Positions 15,501 through 30,500 of a stretch of 64,000 nt of DNA are shown here, one piece after another (the stretch's first letter is position 1; every line of letters starts with the position of its first letter). Made by a program: the position numbers and the translations under genes. The notes below the pieces were generated by a model that searched no databases, was not told the DNA's origin, and saw only the letters and a program-made list of their open reading frames with translations. Source of the stretch: Actinernus sp. WN-2022 (Eukaryota > Cnidaria > Anthozoa > Actiniaria > Actinernidae); assembly GCA_030867875.1 (NCBI GenBank), contig JAOWCC010001589.1, positions 86,389,537-86,453,536 of the forward strand, written 5' to 3'.

Positions 15501-18500
15501 TTAGGATGCTCCTGTGATTTATATTATAAATATTACTCACATCACTAACACACCAGTCATTAACCATGGTGAATATCGGCATCATTCTAAGCTGTATGGT
15601 GAAGGCTGACTCCCACTCAGGGTCTGTCTCAATGTGCTGACCTGTCTTGCGTGTTACCATGTCCATTCCCTATGACAGTATGTATCAAGTGTTTATCAAG
15701 TTCTAGCCAGCACTCTTTTGCTTATTGTGTTAATAAGCTTTGGAACTGCATTAGCAGTGACTTAAAAACTGTTCAATGCCCTGCAGGCTATATAATGACC
15801 AAATTATTAGTTAATAACTTTTGTGACTAAATATCTAAATATTGTAAATAGCATCTATATTTACTGGTTTTCTATAGAATATGGTCAAATGTTTTATGAG
15901 AAATTCTTATTATTAATTTGGTATATCATGAGCCTTTAGGTGAAGTTAGGGAGCGCGTCCAAATATCGGAATCGGTCCTGACCGATTCCGATCATTCGGT
16001 AATAGATCCGATTCCAATGTCACTGAAGGTCCACCCGATTGAATCGGTGCCAATTGAATGGGAATCGGAAATAAGTACAGTATCGGTACCGAAAGACTCG
16101 GAATCGGTACCGATCCTAAACTGCAGTAGAACCTCTGGCACCCAGGGTAGGCTTTTCGGGGCTTTACGACGAAAATGAACGAAAATTTTCACGAACCGAA
16201 ATCGATGAAAATTCGTTAAGCTTTTTGTTTAATCTGTGAGACATTTTGCAGTCCTCGACGACAGGTTAGCATGAAAATTCGCTGCACTGTACGAAATATC
16301 GTGCGAAATTTCGTTTGGTACACTGCGAATATTCGCACGAAGCTTCACTTCGTTCGATCCTTGCATGCCCATCCAAGATCAAGTTACTTTTTCCGGCTCA
16401 CTCGGTCAATTCGACCAACCTGAGTTGTAAACATTATTCGGACTTTGACTAACTGAACTTTTCGGCTCATTTTCGTACGGTACAGGAGGACAACTGTAGA
16501 GTTCACTTCAGTTCATATACTTCAGTTCAGTCAGTAAAATAAGGCTAAATCTGATGCTTTGAACCCGGTTTGAATCGAAGGCCGGAAGGGTAATAAATGA
16601 AAGGAATGTGTTACTATAAATCGCATGTCCCAACTTCGGAAGTGTTCAATTTTGTAAAGGTTATCGGTATATCCACAATAATATTCAGATCCGTCAGACT
16701 TCCAGATCTTTGTAAAAGTCATTGCATGAAGTAATCAAGTAAATTCGGACCATGCAGTTATCGAAATATCGGGAGCCGTAAAATAAACAAAACAACGGCT
16801 GCTCGCTAATAAGTTCCCAGACCGGCAGTACGTGACCGACTCACTCGCTGAGCGCAAAGCATAACACCAAATAAACTTTTGCTTCAGTGTAGTTTCACAT
16901 TTACGGCAGATCCTTGTCTTGTTACTAGTATTAAAAGGTTTCGGCAGAAATCATTGTAAATGTTTGCGTATAAAAATCTCAACTCTTCTTGGAATTTCCA
17001 TGTGCAAATCAGTCAGGCATGAACGTGTCAGTTCTGTTTTTTTTACAGAACATCAACAGAGTTTTGAAGCAGCGTTTGTCATATTGAAAGACGTGCAAAA
17101 ACTTCTATACTCTTACCAGAAAACTTCTACTGGGAAAGGGCAATTCCTTTTGAATTAAAAGAACTTTAATGCATCAGATCAGATCAGTCAGTTTCGCGTA
17201 AATGGAAATTAATTGAGCCCCCGCAGCATTTGTGTCAGAAATGAGACACGCGTCTGGCTGACAGTTCACGATTGACGGGGACTTTTATTATAAGAATCTT
17301 GACTTTTTGACGCCTCTGGTATGCAGGGTATTTACCAAAACCATCTGAATTCGAATTTCTCACACGTTAATCCTGGTGAAAGAAATGCAATGTCCGTTGC
17401 TCTATCGGGTCGAATAAAAATGTAGTTCTTCATGTCTGTCTTGGGGTCTGTTTGTTGTTTTCCGAAGCGTAGGATCGGTGCCTGAGCAGCACGACAATTA
17501 AGTTCGGCTCCACTGAGTTCAACTAGGGTGCTGGCGTAAATCATGTTTACAAACATTTAATAGAGCATACTTGGAAATCGGACAGATCGATGTGAGTTCC
17601 GAACAAGTCACTGTAATATCCGATCGGATCGGATCGAATCGGAATATTTGCTATCGGAATCGGACAAGACTTGAAAGTACCTCTACAATTTCCCGATGCT
17701 CAAGTATTGGAAAGGGCATCGGATCCGATTCCGATAATCGGATTTCCGCCCGATATTTGGACGTGCTCCCTTAGTACAATTTATGTTCACCTGTATTCCA
17801 TAAGGAAACCATGAAACAACCAACTTATTCGCCTACACAAATACCTGCATCATCTTTAGAAGTGAAAAGAAGACTTCCATGAACCGGATAAACTTCTCAC
17901 GGAGATCCTCATCCCATGTATCGGGTTTGTGCTGAAGAATATACCTGAATATAAAAAAAATGAATTGCTTGTAAATATTAAGTAATTATAATAATTTTAT
18001 TATAATGTGGCAATTAATAATGGAAACAAAATACATTGTATACACACAGAGTGTATACAAGAACAAAGTCACTGGTCACTGCAGACCGAATACATTGCAT
18101 GTGTACACACACAGAGTGTATACAAGAACAAAGTCAATGGTCAATGCAGACAAAATACATTGTAAATGTATGTATACACACAGAGTGTATACAAGAACAA
18201 AGTCACTGGTCACTGCAGACAAAATACATTGTAAATGTATGTATACACACACAGTGTATACAAGAACAAAGTCACTGCAGACATGTATAGAATGATCTAA
18301 TTTATCATGCAGTGGCACTGTTGTGTCTCAGGAGAATAAAAAGCTTTGTTCTTGCAATTAGCCTTTTGCAGGAATGCAATCACATGTTGTACTGGATGGC
18401 AAAAAGATGACTTAATTTATTTAAAGGCACTTGTACAGGGCTGTCAAAACTAAGCCAGCAGCCACTGGAGCTCCAGTGGCTGCTTCAATGTACATCACTA

Positions 18501-21500
18501 GCTATCATTTCAAGGTACATAATTTTCTTTCAGATGCCTACTTTCCTATGTTGACCTACATGTAGCTACTCAAAAACATTTTGAAAGCCTGGCTTGTAAA
18601 TTTGCAAAACCTGTTTGTAAATGCTATTTTCCACCTCCAATCTACTGTTGATCTTTCTAAACCAGCATTTTTGAAGATTGTTTGCCATTCAGTAAAGCCT
18701 TTCCTATGGGATCACAAGCTCAATTCACTGGTTGTTGAAGTGGTATATCATGTGATTGTTTGATCCTGCAAAAGACCTATTCCAAACTCAAGGCAGAGTC
18801 TGACAAGGCTGGAAGTACAACAGCTATTCTTTGTAGCCATAATGGTCTGATTAAGGTCTATAATTGCATCAGCAATTCCATTTAACTGTACTGTACACTT
18901 ACTTAAGATCCACAAGAACATATTGAGCCCTTTTTAGGGGTTGGAATGGTCCATGAAACTCAAAGGTGCCCTCTGAACAGAAGATGAAGATAAATAAGAA
19001 TAAAAGAGGATAAGAATCTCTCAAAATTGGTTAGTCAGGCTTCACATGATGGTCATCAAATGGTAAACTGAGTAACTGAGTTCCCTAAATCAATTTTAGC
19101 TCTAAGAATCTACATATGAACAGCCTTATATACAAGTATATACTACATTTTATAATGTTCCACATCAGAGAAAAGAAAATCTGAAAAACTTCCTCACAAC
19201 CTCTGCTAGTATGTAATTTGTGACATCAGACATTGAAAAGCTGGAGTAATAGGGGTATAGAATGGTCAAATCAGAGACTCGCTGAGACGCCAAGACCCTT
19301 GTTTTCAAATCCGAGACTCTTTTTTGAAATGCTGAGATTTCGAGACTTGCTTAAATTTTGCCGAGGGACCATTGTATACCCCTACTAATGGCCCCTACAA
19401 TTACTTCTTTGTGTTGGAGGTGTGATTGTTTTCCCTTGGTATGTGTGACGTACGATATGGGGAAATTTGCACTGAATTGAGCAGCCAAACAAGCTAGATT
19501 TATCAGCAGAGAATCTGTTATTTTTCAAACTTGAAAACTAATAATTATGTTCTCTTCATAGATGCAAAACACAGAGAAGTAAACTAGCAAAACTTATTTC
19601 TTTCGAATACATCGTTGTATAGACATTGGGTTGATTTAAGTCTGGTTTACACTAGCGACAGAACATAAGCACATGCAATATATGCATACATAGTGGATGC
19701 ATTGATAGAATGCATTGATCATTAGCAGCACTCTTTCTTCTCACAGATGTACAAATGTACATTAATTACTGCATCTGCGTACATGTATGTTGCTTGTGCT
19801 TATGCTTGTGTCACTAGTGTGAACCATGCTCGAGGGTTCAGTTAACCTTTAATCCATTTTTAAGAGTTTAATTTTTTTTCACATGCAGCATGACTGAAGT
19901 AAGTTTTAAAACCTTACCATGTACTCTACAATTCAGCTCTTTCATAAATGTCTGAAGAATAACTATCAAAATGTCATGTTCCAGAACTAATATTCTACCC
20001 TGTAAAAAGATACAAAAAGATTTCATTAACAATGTTTGATATGATTGGGTTAATAAGCAGATTGGGGAAATTAAACAAAGTCCCGCCTTACTTGTACCAA
20101 CATTCAGAAAATGGCTGTAGTTGAGACAGCTTAGTTAGAGACATCTAGTTAGCATGGTAATCAAAATCTATCCATATTCATAGAAAGAGGGTTTGTATCA
20201 GTGCAGGATCAACTCCATCCTCCATGGCTTGTATCTAGTTAGCATGATAATCAAAATATATCCATATTCATAGAAAGAGGGTTTGTATCAGTGCAGGATC
20301 AACTCCATCCTCCATGGCTTGTATCTAGTTAGCATGATAATCAAAATCTATCCATATTCATAGAAAGAGGGTTTGTATCAGTGCAGGATCAACTCCATCC
20401 TCCATGGCTTGTATCTAGTTAGCATGATAATCAAAATCTATCCATATTCATAGAAAGAGGGTTTGTATCAGTGCAGGATCAACTCCATCCTCCATGCAAA
20501 GATAATGCTTGATTATCTTTCAATAAGTTACTACTAATTGGACTTATTGATGTTTATGATATTGACAATACATTCACCTGGTCACCTAGTATGCTCTACA
20601 TTACAATAGAATCAAAGAATAACATCTCAGGTTTAATAATACATGTACTTACCAAGGTTGGAACAGTAAAAATCTGGACGGAATATGAAGTGCCCTACAA
20701 CAGCAATGGACAATGTTAAATTTCATTGTTTTATTAAGAACTAATTAATTAGTACATGTATCTAGAGTAGCACAAGGATGTATAGTATACAATAAATACA
20801 AAACACATGGATTGAGTTAGATAAAGAAATAATTAACTCAATGAAATTAGTTTTAAGTAAAAGTTAATTGTGGCTAAACAAAGTTGTTCCATCTCAATAT
20901 CTGAGAACAAATAAAAAATTGCCAAAAAGTAAATCTATTAATCTGTTACTTGCAAGTAACAGTACAATTAATGTACAGTACAATTAATGAACAGAAGATC
21001 TACCATATAAATAAAGGTTATTATGTTGTAGTTCAAATGTCATCACAGTTAAAACAAATTTGAACTAGGGACATTTTTTTTAACTAGTGAAATATTTTTT
21101 TAACTAGGGGAATTTTTTTTTAACTAGAAAAATATTCTTGAACTAGTTCAAAGGGTGGCAAGGATGACATCCTATATATACAATGTGTATGTTGCAGGTC
21201 AAATTGACCCTGAGTCAATTTAACCTAGGTCAAATTGACCCGAGACAATTCAACCTAGGTCAAATTGATTCAACCTGGTGTTTGCATGTGCATGTTTAAG
21301 GTAATGTTTTCTTCAGGTAATTTTTTCAAGATTCTAAAAAGGGAACTTACATTGAACGTTCATTGATATTAAGGTTTTTAAACAAAGAACATTTAAGAAG
21401 TATTATATTTCTGTGTTGTTTAGTGATTAATAGCCCTAAAGAATCCTACATTAGTGAGCACCTGTTGTTGACGGTTAGGGTCTTGTTAAATGTGGGGTTA

Positions 21501-24500
21501 GGATTTGTATTAGTTCTCAGCATCATAGAAGAAGGATTACAGTCTGTATTATTTAGTAACTAATAGTTCTAAACACCCTAAATAAATTAGTGACTATAGC
21601 TCTAAACACCGAAAATTAGTGAGCACCCATTGTGGATGGTTAGGGTGTTTTTAAATGTAGGGTTAGGTTTTGCATTAGTTCTCAGGACAATAGAGGTAAT
21701 AGGCTAATGCTGTTGCCACCCAATTCAGATCATGTGATGTAAACACACATTACTCTGGAAAATTGACTCTTTGAAAATTAATTTTATTCAGATAGGCATG
21801 ACTGTATTATGATTAGAATGAAAAAGGAATAATTCCCCAGAGTAGCATCTGTTTACATCACATGATTTGAATTGGGTGGCAACAGCGTTAGCCGATTACC
21901 TCTATTGAAGAAGGATTACAGTCTGTTATTTAGTGAGCAAGCATTGTGGGCGGTTAGGTTGTTTTTAAATTATGTAGGGTTAGGTTTTGCATTGGTTCAC
22001 ATGTGGGACCATTGAAGAAGCATATTTCTCTGTTGTTTAGTGACTTACCGGTAGCTCTAAACACCCAGAATTAGTGAGCAATTGGGTTTACTGAGGTTAC
22101 TGTTAGGGTTTGGATTAATAGTTCACAGGTTAATTAAATCGATATATAATAGTGTTAGGAATGAGTTTGCTTGGAGTGGGGTATTACCTAGGCTCGGTTT
22201 CAGCCGTTGGGGTGTTGTTTCTCCAAAGCCTCCCCCACTAACGGCTGGGCGCGCGGTCAACACACCGTGTCCGTGACGTCAGCGAATTAAAATCCAATAT
22301 TATCCAATTTGCGTGTTTTGACTGTAGCATAGGCTCTAAACTTTCAAAACACACTGGAACTCAGTAAACTAAAACTCCAAGTGTGAAATGAATTCTCAAG
22401 AACAAACACCATTTAAAATTATTGAGAAACCAGGCTGAATTATTTGTTACTCTGTAATATAATAGTGCCGCTCAAGACACCTCGCTGACAGCAATCGAAA
22501 GCCGAGTTCAGATTTTATCTCGGAACTATTCTGAGCTAGAGTCGAGTATCCCGCTCAGTACTTGTGTAGAGTATGTTTTGGAGACTTTAAAAAATACATA
22601 GGACTTTAATAAAGAATTGTAAAACTTGTTTGATGCAGCGATTTTCAAGTGAATTGTGATCGCTGAGTTAAACGCGTAAACGTGGCCTGAGTCAGACGTG
22701 ATTTCCTCTCTTATAACTCTTTTAATATGGAGTTGTCTGTCTTTTCTTCTCCGATAAAGGCAGCACTAATTTTCTTTGAAGTAAGAATGGCTACCTGGTC
22801 TTGTATAGGCAAAGAAATGACTGACTGATTACGGGGTTCGTGACCTTCGAGCTTGGTACAAGTGACGGTTTCCCAAGTGACTTTCCAAACCCGGTGCGTA
22901 CTGACACACAGTGTCTTCACCCAAAACGAACTCTCTTACTGCTTCCTTGTGTGAATCCTTGAATTATTCGAAAGCAAACTTTTCCAAAGCAAATTTAAAC
23001 GCTTTTTGGAACAGCCATTCAAAGCTTCTGGTCCGGCTTTGAAAAGTTTACAATATAAATTATGCAAATACATTAAGCGACAGGATTTGAGTGGCAAGTT
23101 TTTCATTGGCTAAAAACCGACAATGCCTCAGCTCGCGCGCCCAGCTGTGAGTGGGGAGAGGATCGCGGGCTCACCGAAACCCCCACGGCTGGAAACCGAG
23201 CCTAGGTGTTACCTGGCTTTAATAAATCTGCTTGTTATTACTGGCCCTGTGCATGGAAACGGCAAAGTGAAATATAACTGTTGATAACGTTTTGAGTTAT
23301 TTATGTGTAAGTTCTCGAACATTGATCTATTCCTGCATCTTTTCACACCTCTGTGGGCAATTCTTTGATGAGAGACCAAGACAATATAATACAGCATTTC
23401 TTTGAGTCACTTTCCAATTGTGTTTTATTCCATTTGAAAAGCTGAGTCTAACGAGTACGAGCCGGTAATACTCCAAGATCCTCTGCACTCGTTACTTTAC
23501 TGAGATACTGTTTAGCTCTTGAATCGTAGAAATCTTCTTCTACATGTAGATACAATGTTAGAGGTGATTTGCTTTCTTTTCCCTTTCTTCTCCCTTTACT
23601 TTATCTGTCAGTGATCTGAGTGATTACTCTGCAAGAGTCGGTTCGGTTACGTTGACACAGCTTTGTTTTGAAGTACGAGTGGAGCCGTAATGAAGTACAC
23701 CTTATCACCTATAAACGATGTATTTTCCCTGTATTTTTCTGGATTAAGCTTTCTTACTTCCCTTGAATTGCTACAGTTTTCATGAAAGAACACAGAGTCA
23801 ACACAAACTTTACAGTTTGGTCCGGGTTTAATATCGTCCATGTTTTTCGAAAAGATGTTTCCAAGTCCGATTTCGTTAGCAGTACACATGCACGCATAAC
23901 GAGAGGGACTGGGTTCCACAATTACTCACATGGAGAATAAATGATGTGCTCAAATCAACAAGCGCTTTCGTGGCGCAGTGCAATAATCCACTGGATTAAT
24001 ATCTACCAGGCGTTCCTCGTGATTCAGCCAAGTTAAGCCCGTTCGGGTGAGGTACATGTAAGTAAATGGATGGGTGACCTGAATATAAGTGGTCATGCAG
24101 GCATGACATCAGGGGGGTTAAGAAAGGGATAGAAGTAGGGGGTGGTAGCAGGAAGGGAAGGGGGATGTAGGAAGAAGTGGGGAGGGGTGGGTTGTCAAAA
24201 AAAATTTGCATGGGAGGGGTGGGTGATTTTTGTTTTCTTTTTAGTACTCCCCCCCAAAATAACTAAACCCCTTATTTTTTATGAATCCCAAAAAATAATA
24301 ATTCCCTTTTTAGAATCATTGATAGCCAAACCTGAGTCAATTTGACCTAGGTTAAATTGACTCTGGGTCAATTTCACCTAAAGGGTCAATTTGACCTGCA
24401 ACATACATGTATATCTGGAATATGAGTGGCATATTTTCCATATTTCACTCCAGTGAGTGATATATGGATTCTACAGATGGTTTAGATCCTGGTAAAACAC

Positions 24501-27500
24501 TGTTGTCCATATAATAAAGTACAAATTAATGATGACTGTAGATACATAATATCATAACATCATGCTGCACTGATCAACTTACAGACAGTGAGTGTTCATG
24601 ATCATCTGCTACAAAATCTTTCATCAGTTCCTTGTAATTCTAAAATGGACCATGGAAAGTCATCTGCATTGTTTCTAAGAGTAATTTATGCACATAACAT
24701 TTTTTTATTCTATTTTCTAAATGGGCTGCACCAACCCAAGCATAAAGGGACCTTATGACATATTTTGTCAATTTTGAGATAAGAGCAGTTTGGAACAGTT
24801 GAACTGATTTAGATAAGGGAAGAATGGTTTGCCAAAACTCAGTTCCTAAAGTAAAAAACAATCGCTGTTCAAAATATATTGCTACTCGAATGACCATTCT
24901 CATTTTGTAGAGGAAAATGTTAAACTTTGTTTTCAAGTTAAGCTGCTTGGAAAACTACTCTAGATTGCCAACTCTTCCATGTGGATTCCTTTCACAATCT
25001 CACTCAAAGTGCTGACTTGCCATCACCTCAATTCTCAAACTCATTCTTTGCAACATTAAAAGTTAGCAATACTCACTTAAAAATTATATTCCAAGAAGAT
25101 GCTCTGTCAGACCAACAATCTCCTCATCATTCCTCTCATCTACACAGAAAGCCTATTGCAGTTGTTTCACAAAATATTCAAGGGAAAAAGTTGAACAATG
25201 GCAGGCATCAAACCAGCACTTGCAACATTCACAAGCCAGTTTGAAGTCTCTTACTAATGCATTCTTCATAAAATGTCTTTCTAATGAATGAAAACATGTG
25301 CTCTTCCACTTTTCTTTAATATTATTTTATCTGATTCAAACAGATATGTGGAAGTAATTTTGATTCTGCTGATTCTTTGGTAGCCTGTGAACTGCTTGCT
25401 CTACTAAATTCAAACTGATTTGTTTTCACACGTTTTTCTTGAGATGACGTCTAATGTCATAAGGACCCATTTCGCATGATGCTGCCCAAATTAGAATGCC
25501 CTTCAGTTACAATACATGTACTATTAATAACAATACTTTACTCTATGCCTAAGTAATTATTTTCATGAGTTGTGATTGGTCAGTATGCAGGCCATACCTT
25601 CCCTTATGAACAGCAGCAAAGCTGGTTTTGTTTACTTTTGAGCCAAACATGTATACTATCTCACCAAACTCATTTGCTCAGTCCAATCATACCATTAGCA
25701 TTGGCTTGTATTTTTCCGGGGGTTTGCTATACCGACGCACTAGCTCAGGCAGGAATTAGTTCTATCCATGACCATCACGAAATTAATGTTAACTAGGAAA
25801 CAGTTCCAAGCTATAAGCAAGAATCCTGAGAGTAAGTTGAAACATCTCATACCCAAAGCCAACTCCAATAAAATTATTAGGTATAACCTCAGGAAACAAA
25901 GGCTTTTTTCAGTCCCATGCACAAAAACCATATTTCCAGTCTACTATCGACTACTGTAGTAGTTATGTAGGAATTCGTTTAATGCCATATATAATTTTTA
26001 TAATAATTCTAGCTATAGTAGTTCTCATAGTAGTACTTAGTTTTGTAGTAGTTAATTATATTATTATTCAGTATCATTTAGAGTTGTACACAATTGTGAC
26101 CTTACACGAGAAAACGTACAATAACGCTTTTCCATTTAACGTGCTAAGCCGTTTGTTATCTGTGTAAACAGGTTAGAAAACTGTTTACACGGCTTCAAAA
26201 GTCGTGTACACGGCTTCGAAAGTCGTGTACAATGCTTCAAAAGTCGTGTACACGGCTTTGAAAGTCATTTACATGGCTTCGAAAGTCATTTACACTGCTT
26301 CGAAAGTCGTGCAAACGTCAGAGTTGTGAAGCCGTTTCTCGGCCAGGCCGTTTAATTGCTGTGGTTTACAATGTAGGTGAACTACAGTATTGTGCAAAAG
26401 TAATGCAAACGTATTTTGATGAATTTCGCTCTTTGTTCCTACCAATGTCGCACAATTTCGTATTCTAACCTTTCTTTCACCAGGTTTAACGCATGACAAA
26501 TTCGAATTCATAACAAACACAGTTTTACAAACGTACAGTAAGATGGTTTTGGTAAATACCCTGCATATAAAGTCCCCATAAATCGTGAACTGTTAGCCAG
26601 ACGTGTGTCTCATTTCTGGCACAAATACTGTGGGGGCGCAATTAGCTAGGGCACTTTCCATTTACACAAACTGACTGATCTGATCTGATGCATTAAAGCT
26701 TTTTAATTTTTTCCCAGTAGAAGTTTTCTAGTAAGAGTATAGAAGTTTTTGTACATCTTTCATGACAAACGTTGCTTCAAAACTCTGTTCATGTTCTGTA
26801 AAAAATCAGACTGACACATTCACGCCTGACTGCACGTGGAAATTCAGACTCCAAGAAGAGTTGAGATTTTAATACGCAAACATTTACAATGATTTCTGCC
26901 GAAACTTTTAATAACAGTAACAAGACAAGGATATGCCGTAAATGTGAAACTACACTGAAGCAAAAGTTTATTTGGTGTTATGCTTTGCGCTCAGCGAGTG
27001 AGTCAAGCTTTAAAGCGGGCCACACACTGCCGGTCTGGGAACTATTAAAGAAAGCAGTCGTTGTTTTGTTTATTTTACGGCTCCCGATATTTCGATAACT
27101 GCATGGTCCGAATTTACTTGAAAACTTTATTCAATGACTTTTACAAAGATCTGGAAGTCTGACAGATCTGAATATTATTGTGGATATACAGATAACATAT
27201 ATTTCGTTTATTAATCTTCAGGCCTTAGATTCAAACCGGCTTCAGAGCATCCACTCTTAAATCTACTTTCTTAAAACAAGCATACAGTACCGCCGGGAAT
27301 TATAGGGACATTTACCACGGCTGTGCCGCATGCAATGCCCGCGGTTTTACCGCGATCATTTTTGCGGTGACCGCGGTCACTCCTGAGGTCGCCGCGGTCA
27401 CTTTTGAGATCGCCGCGGTCACTTTTGAGATCGCCGCTGTCACTTTTGAGATCGCGGCGGTCACTTTTGAGATAACCGCGATCACTTTTGAGGTCGCCGC

Positions 27501-30500
27501 GGTAATAGTGCCACGGTGGTCATGCCGCGGCGCTAACCGCGACCGCATGTAACATCTACATGTACATCTCATACATTTTACTTTGAAGCAGTTGGCTTCG
27601 TTAGAACGTGAGCGTGAATGGCGGTCTCGAGTAAGAAAGACAACTTACGAAAATTAACAGAAAATTGTTAGCGTGCCGTGGCTTGTAAGAAATGCTTAAA
27701 AAGAAGCAGTTGGCTTCGTTACAGTATTGTGCAAAAATCATGCAAACATATTTCGACGAATTTCGCTCTTTGTTCAGCGACATTTCGACGATTTGTCAAA
27801 CGACCATTCGGACCGAGTTATCGAAATATTGTGATCCGAAACGTGTCTGTTGATTGCACAATTACATATTTTAACCTTTCTTTCACTAGGATTAATGCGT
27901 GACAAATTCGAATTCATAACAAACAGTTTTACAAACGTACGGTAAGATGGTTTTGGTAAATACCCTGCGTGCCAGAGGCGTCAAAAAGTCAAGATTCTTA
28001 CTGCGCAGTATAATAAAAGTTCCTGTCAATCGTGAACTGTCAGCCAGACGCGACTGTCTCATTTCTGACACAAATACCGCGGGGAAAGTAATTTCCATTT
28101 ACGCGAATTGACTGATCTGATTCGATGCATTAAAGCTCTTAATTCAAAAGGAATTGCACTTTCCGAGTAGAAGTTTTCTGGTAAGAGTATAGAAGTTTTT
28201 GTACGTCTTTCAATATGACAAACGTTGCTTCAAAACTCTGTCGATGTTCTGTAAAAACATCAGACTGACACGTTCACGCCTGACTGACTGCACATGGAAA
28301 TTCAGACTCCAAGAAGAGTTGAGAATTTAATACGCAACCATTTACAATGATTTATGCCGAAACCTTTTAATACTAGTAACAAGACAAGGATCTGCCATAA
28401 ATGTGAAACTACACTGAAGAAAAAGTTTATTTGGTGTTATGCTTCGTTAGTTAATAAGAACGCGAACGGCGGTCTCAAGTAAGAAAGACAACATTTACGA
28501 CAGTTAACAGAAGATTGTTAGCGGGCCGTCTCTTAAGAAATGCTTATTTTGAAGCAGTTGGCTTCGTTAGTTAATAAGAACGCGAACGGCGGTCTCAAGT
28601 AAGAAAGACAACTTACGAAAGTTAACAGAAGATTGTTAGCGGGCCGTATCTCAAGAAATGCTTATTTTGAAGCCGTTGGTTTCGTTAGTTAATAACTTAC
28701 TAAAGTTAACAGAAGATTGTTAGCGGGCCGTATCTCAAGAAATGCTTATTTTGAAGCAGTTGGCTTTGTTAGTTAATAAGAACGCAAACGGTGGTCTCGA
28801 GTAACAAAGTTAACAGAAGATTGTTTACGAGAAGTTTAATGCCGGTGATCGTTCTTTGGGTGATTAGGCTCAACGCATAAGCTGTTTGTCATCCATCACA
28901 TTCAAAGCTTTCAAGTACGAAGACTGCTAACAACGTACATGTATTTCCATTGCAGCACCGCGGTCATTTGTGCGGTGACCGCGGTCATTTGTGCTGTGAC
29001 CGCGGCGCCGTACTGCGGTTCCGCGTCTGGTGCACGAGGTTTTTCCGCGGCCGGATGTCCCTATAATTCCCGGCGGTACTGTATGTTGGCTTATTTTAAG
29101 AAAACTATATCTTAATCGAAGCTACTTTTCTTGATTTAAGCAAATTTTCTTGTTTTACGTCGTATTCTGAAAACAAGAACTTAAAGGCTTGAAACAAGAA
29201 CTTTGGTTCTAATGTAATAATTTCATGTATTGTTGTTGTTTCAACACTTTGCTGGCATTTTGCAATATTTTATATACTTCATGAGGCTAATGTGTCAAAC
29301 TAATTAAAATAAAATTGACCTGAAAATGAATTTGACCTCAGTAACAGCCATGCATATGATCACAGTGATTTCTGAATTGGACTACATAACGTACAAGATG
29401 GGCCGATCAATACCTGCAGGACCCGGCTAATCCACAGATCAAATTGGAATTTTGCATTACACTAACTAAAGACAGCTGTGTACATGTAAATATTTAAATT
29501 AACCACACAGAAACTTATGGTGTATACAAAATGTATACATAAACACAACAGAAGGTTTTAAAAACAACAGTTATATTCTCCATCAACATCCGCCGAGTTC
29601 AAACCTTGCTCTGATGCTGGGCTCGCAAGGTCTATTGGGGCGATTTTTCAGTGGAAGAAGAAATGCCGCCGTTTTCAATTTTTTTTGTATGACCCCTTTT
29701 CTTGCATTTTTCAACTGTTTCTTCAAAGAATCTACCCGGAAATCTTATTGAGTCTTCCAGCTAACATGTTTTTTTTTCTCTACAGGTAAAAATATGCCAC
29801 AATAAAGCAGTTGGAGAGAGCCCGCCTCTTTGCTGCTTGTCTTTCATGCACCTTCACATCGGACTTTCTCGAATAATCGGACATCGGACTTTCTCGAATA
29901 ATACCACAGGAAACCGCCTGAAATCTATTCTAGGGAATGCGAGAAGTCCTGCAAAGTGCATTCAAGATGCTTTGCCGTGATTTTTCTGTCTTTTTCTGCC
30001 CGAGGAAGTTGACTTAGATGTGCTGAGTCTGAGACTTCTCACACTCTTAAAGTCAATTTAATCGGATGCACTGGACAGAGAAATTGTAGCAAAGTGTTCC
30101 TAATGCACTCCTGGCATACCATAGAATAGGTTTGAGGCAGTTCACTCAGTCTATGGTATTTTCCATGAAAATCTCTTCAAAATGGCTCTCGAAGTCCAAC
30201 GGCAAAAAGCAAAATATTCAAATATTTTTGTTGTGGCTGAATTCAAGCAGTTTCTCGCTTATTATGTGATGTACATTCAGACTTTTTCAGCTTATTTTAA
30301 GACGACTGTTGCTTGAAGTAAGCCTTGAAGTCTTGTTTTACAATGTAAATTCAGTCTTCTTTCGCTTGTTTCAAGATTAATCTTGCTTGAATCAAGTGCA
30401 TATTGAACTTGATTTACATTTAGTAAAATAAGCAATTTTACGCTTACCTCAGGACATTAAAACAAGCCAAAATATGCTTGTTTTAAGAAAGTAGGTTTAA

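Larger units (their letters stand above)
21182..24412. mobile_element. 3.2-kb inverted-repeat element with two nested MITEs
   Basis: The ends face each other: GTATGTTGCAGGTCAAATTG at the left and its complement near 24385-24406. GACCTAGGTCAAATTGACCC-type palindromic words follow at both ends. Exact limits and target duplication are unclear. The interior holds degenerate GTGAGCACCCATTGTGGATG repeats (about 21440-22080), two MITEs, and a minus-strand open frame at 23647-23919 with no recognised domain. The element lies in intron 11, about 0.5 kb from exon 12. Confidence 0.65.

Noticed and set aside
23647..23919. Minus-strand 90-residue open frame with several cysteines
   Set aside because: Spacing does not fit a zinc finger I know, and it lies within a repeat element. 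Left unassigned.
26889..27098. Open frame MISAETF... with CRKC in the shared core as a conserved protein
   Set aside because: The other two core copies have a stop after SAETF or its counterpart, so the frame is not conserved.
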